A DNA stretch of 64,000 nucleotides from NCBI GenBank assembly GCA_900549285.1, contig URNW01000005.1, positions 3,873 through 67,872 on the forward strand. Direction: 5' to 3'. This document shows, one piece after another, positions 64,000 through 64,000 of this stretch. The notes under the pieces were generated by a model. The model saw only the letters and a program-made list of their open reading frames with translations. It was not told the DNA's origin and searched no databases. A program made the position numbers and the translations under genes. The first letter of the stretch is position 1. Every line of letters starts with the position of its first letter. This DNA is from an uncultured Mycoplasmatota bacterium (GTDB taxonomy: Bacteria; Bacillota_I; Bacilli_A; RF39; UBA660).

Positions 64000-64000
64000 C

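Overview
The window is very AT-rich, uses TGA as a stop (code 11, TGG for Trp) and has strong GGAGG-type ribosome binding sites. It carries MurT, TagO/TagA/MnaA/TagGH-like wall-glycan genes, an O2-sensitive pyruvate formate-lyase and a low-GC type I-B CRISPR-Cas system. This fits an anaerobic low-GC Bacillota (Bacilli), most likely an uncultured gut lineage near RF39/Erysipelotrichales. The species assignment is inference.

Layout. 1-8.1 kb is mostly core: the tail of an unknown gene, uvrB, a two-gene SufB-like/SufC pair, murT with a catalytically degenerate gatD, and glmS. An IS3-type transposase relic follows. 8.5-32.2 kb is one leftward surface-polysaccharide locus, split by internal promoters and terminators. 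It holds tagO, an ABC-2 exporter pair, a GDP-D-glycero-manno-heptose set (GmhA, HddA-like kinase, and a GmhB/HddC fusion), mnaA, tagA, galE, at least five glycosyltransferases, a fused polymerase-glycosyltransferase, a three-domain GT8-GT2-pyruvyltransferase, a radical SAM enzyme and a deacetylase-like protein. 32.2-39.3 kb is housekeeping: a YugP-like protein without its HExxH, cysS, pflA-pflB, a CDF transporter, secG and a DUF3761-like protein. 39.3-40.7 kb is a LigD-like phosphoesterase-polymerase protein with no ligase domain.

40.7-50 kb is a complete type I-B CRISPR-Cas locus (cas6-cas8-cas7-cas5, array 2, cas3-cas4-cas1-cas2, array 1). The two arrays have related but different repeats and share a leader with an inverted repeat that brackets a -10 box. 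Upstream of cas6, facing the other way, there is a third copy of that leader. It is followed by a degenerate repeat, a 34-nt spacer-like segment and a second degenerate repeat. This is the geometry of a CreA/CreR-type crRNA-like regulator and is the most interesting element here. Its first 11 spacer bases match a site between the cas promoter and the element at 10 of 11 positions.

50-61.9 kb is an accessory, defence-like island. It contains a putative PD-(D/E)XK protein, a protein kinase coupled to a predicted alpha/beta-barrel protein, and an operon of a truncated serine recombinase behind a LexA-like box. It also has an ADP-ribosylglycohydrolase bracketed by direct repeats, a small plasmid- or phage-like module with an HUH-type Rep candidate next to tRNA-His, and a nuclease-like DUF2075 ATPase. 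Two of these units, and the LigD-like gene, have an intrinsic-terminator hairpin directly between promoter or array and ribosome binding site. 61.9-64 kb holds an amino-acid dehydrogenase-like gene translationally coupled to a single-module ClpB/ClpC-type ATPase.
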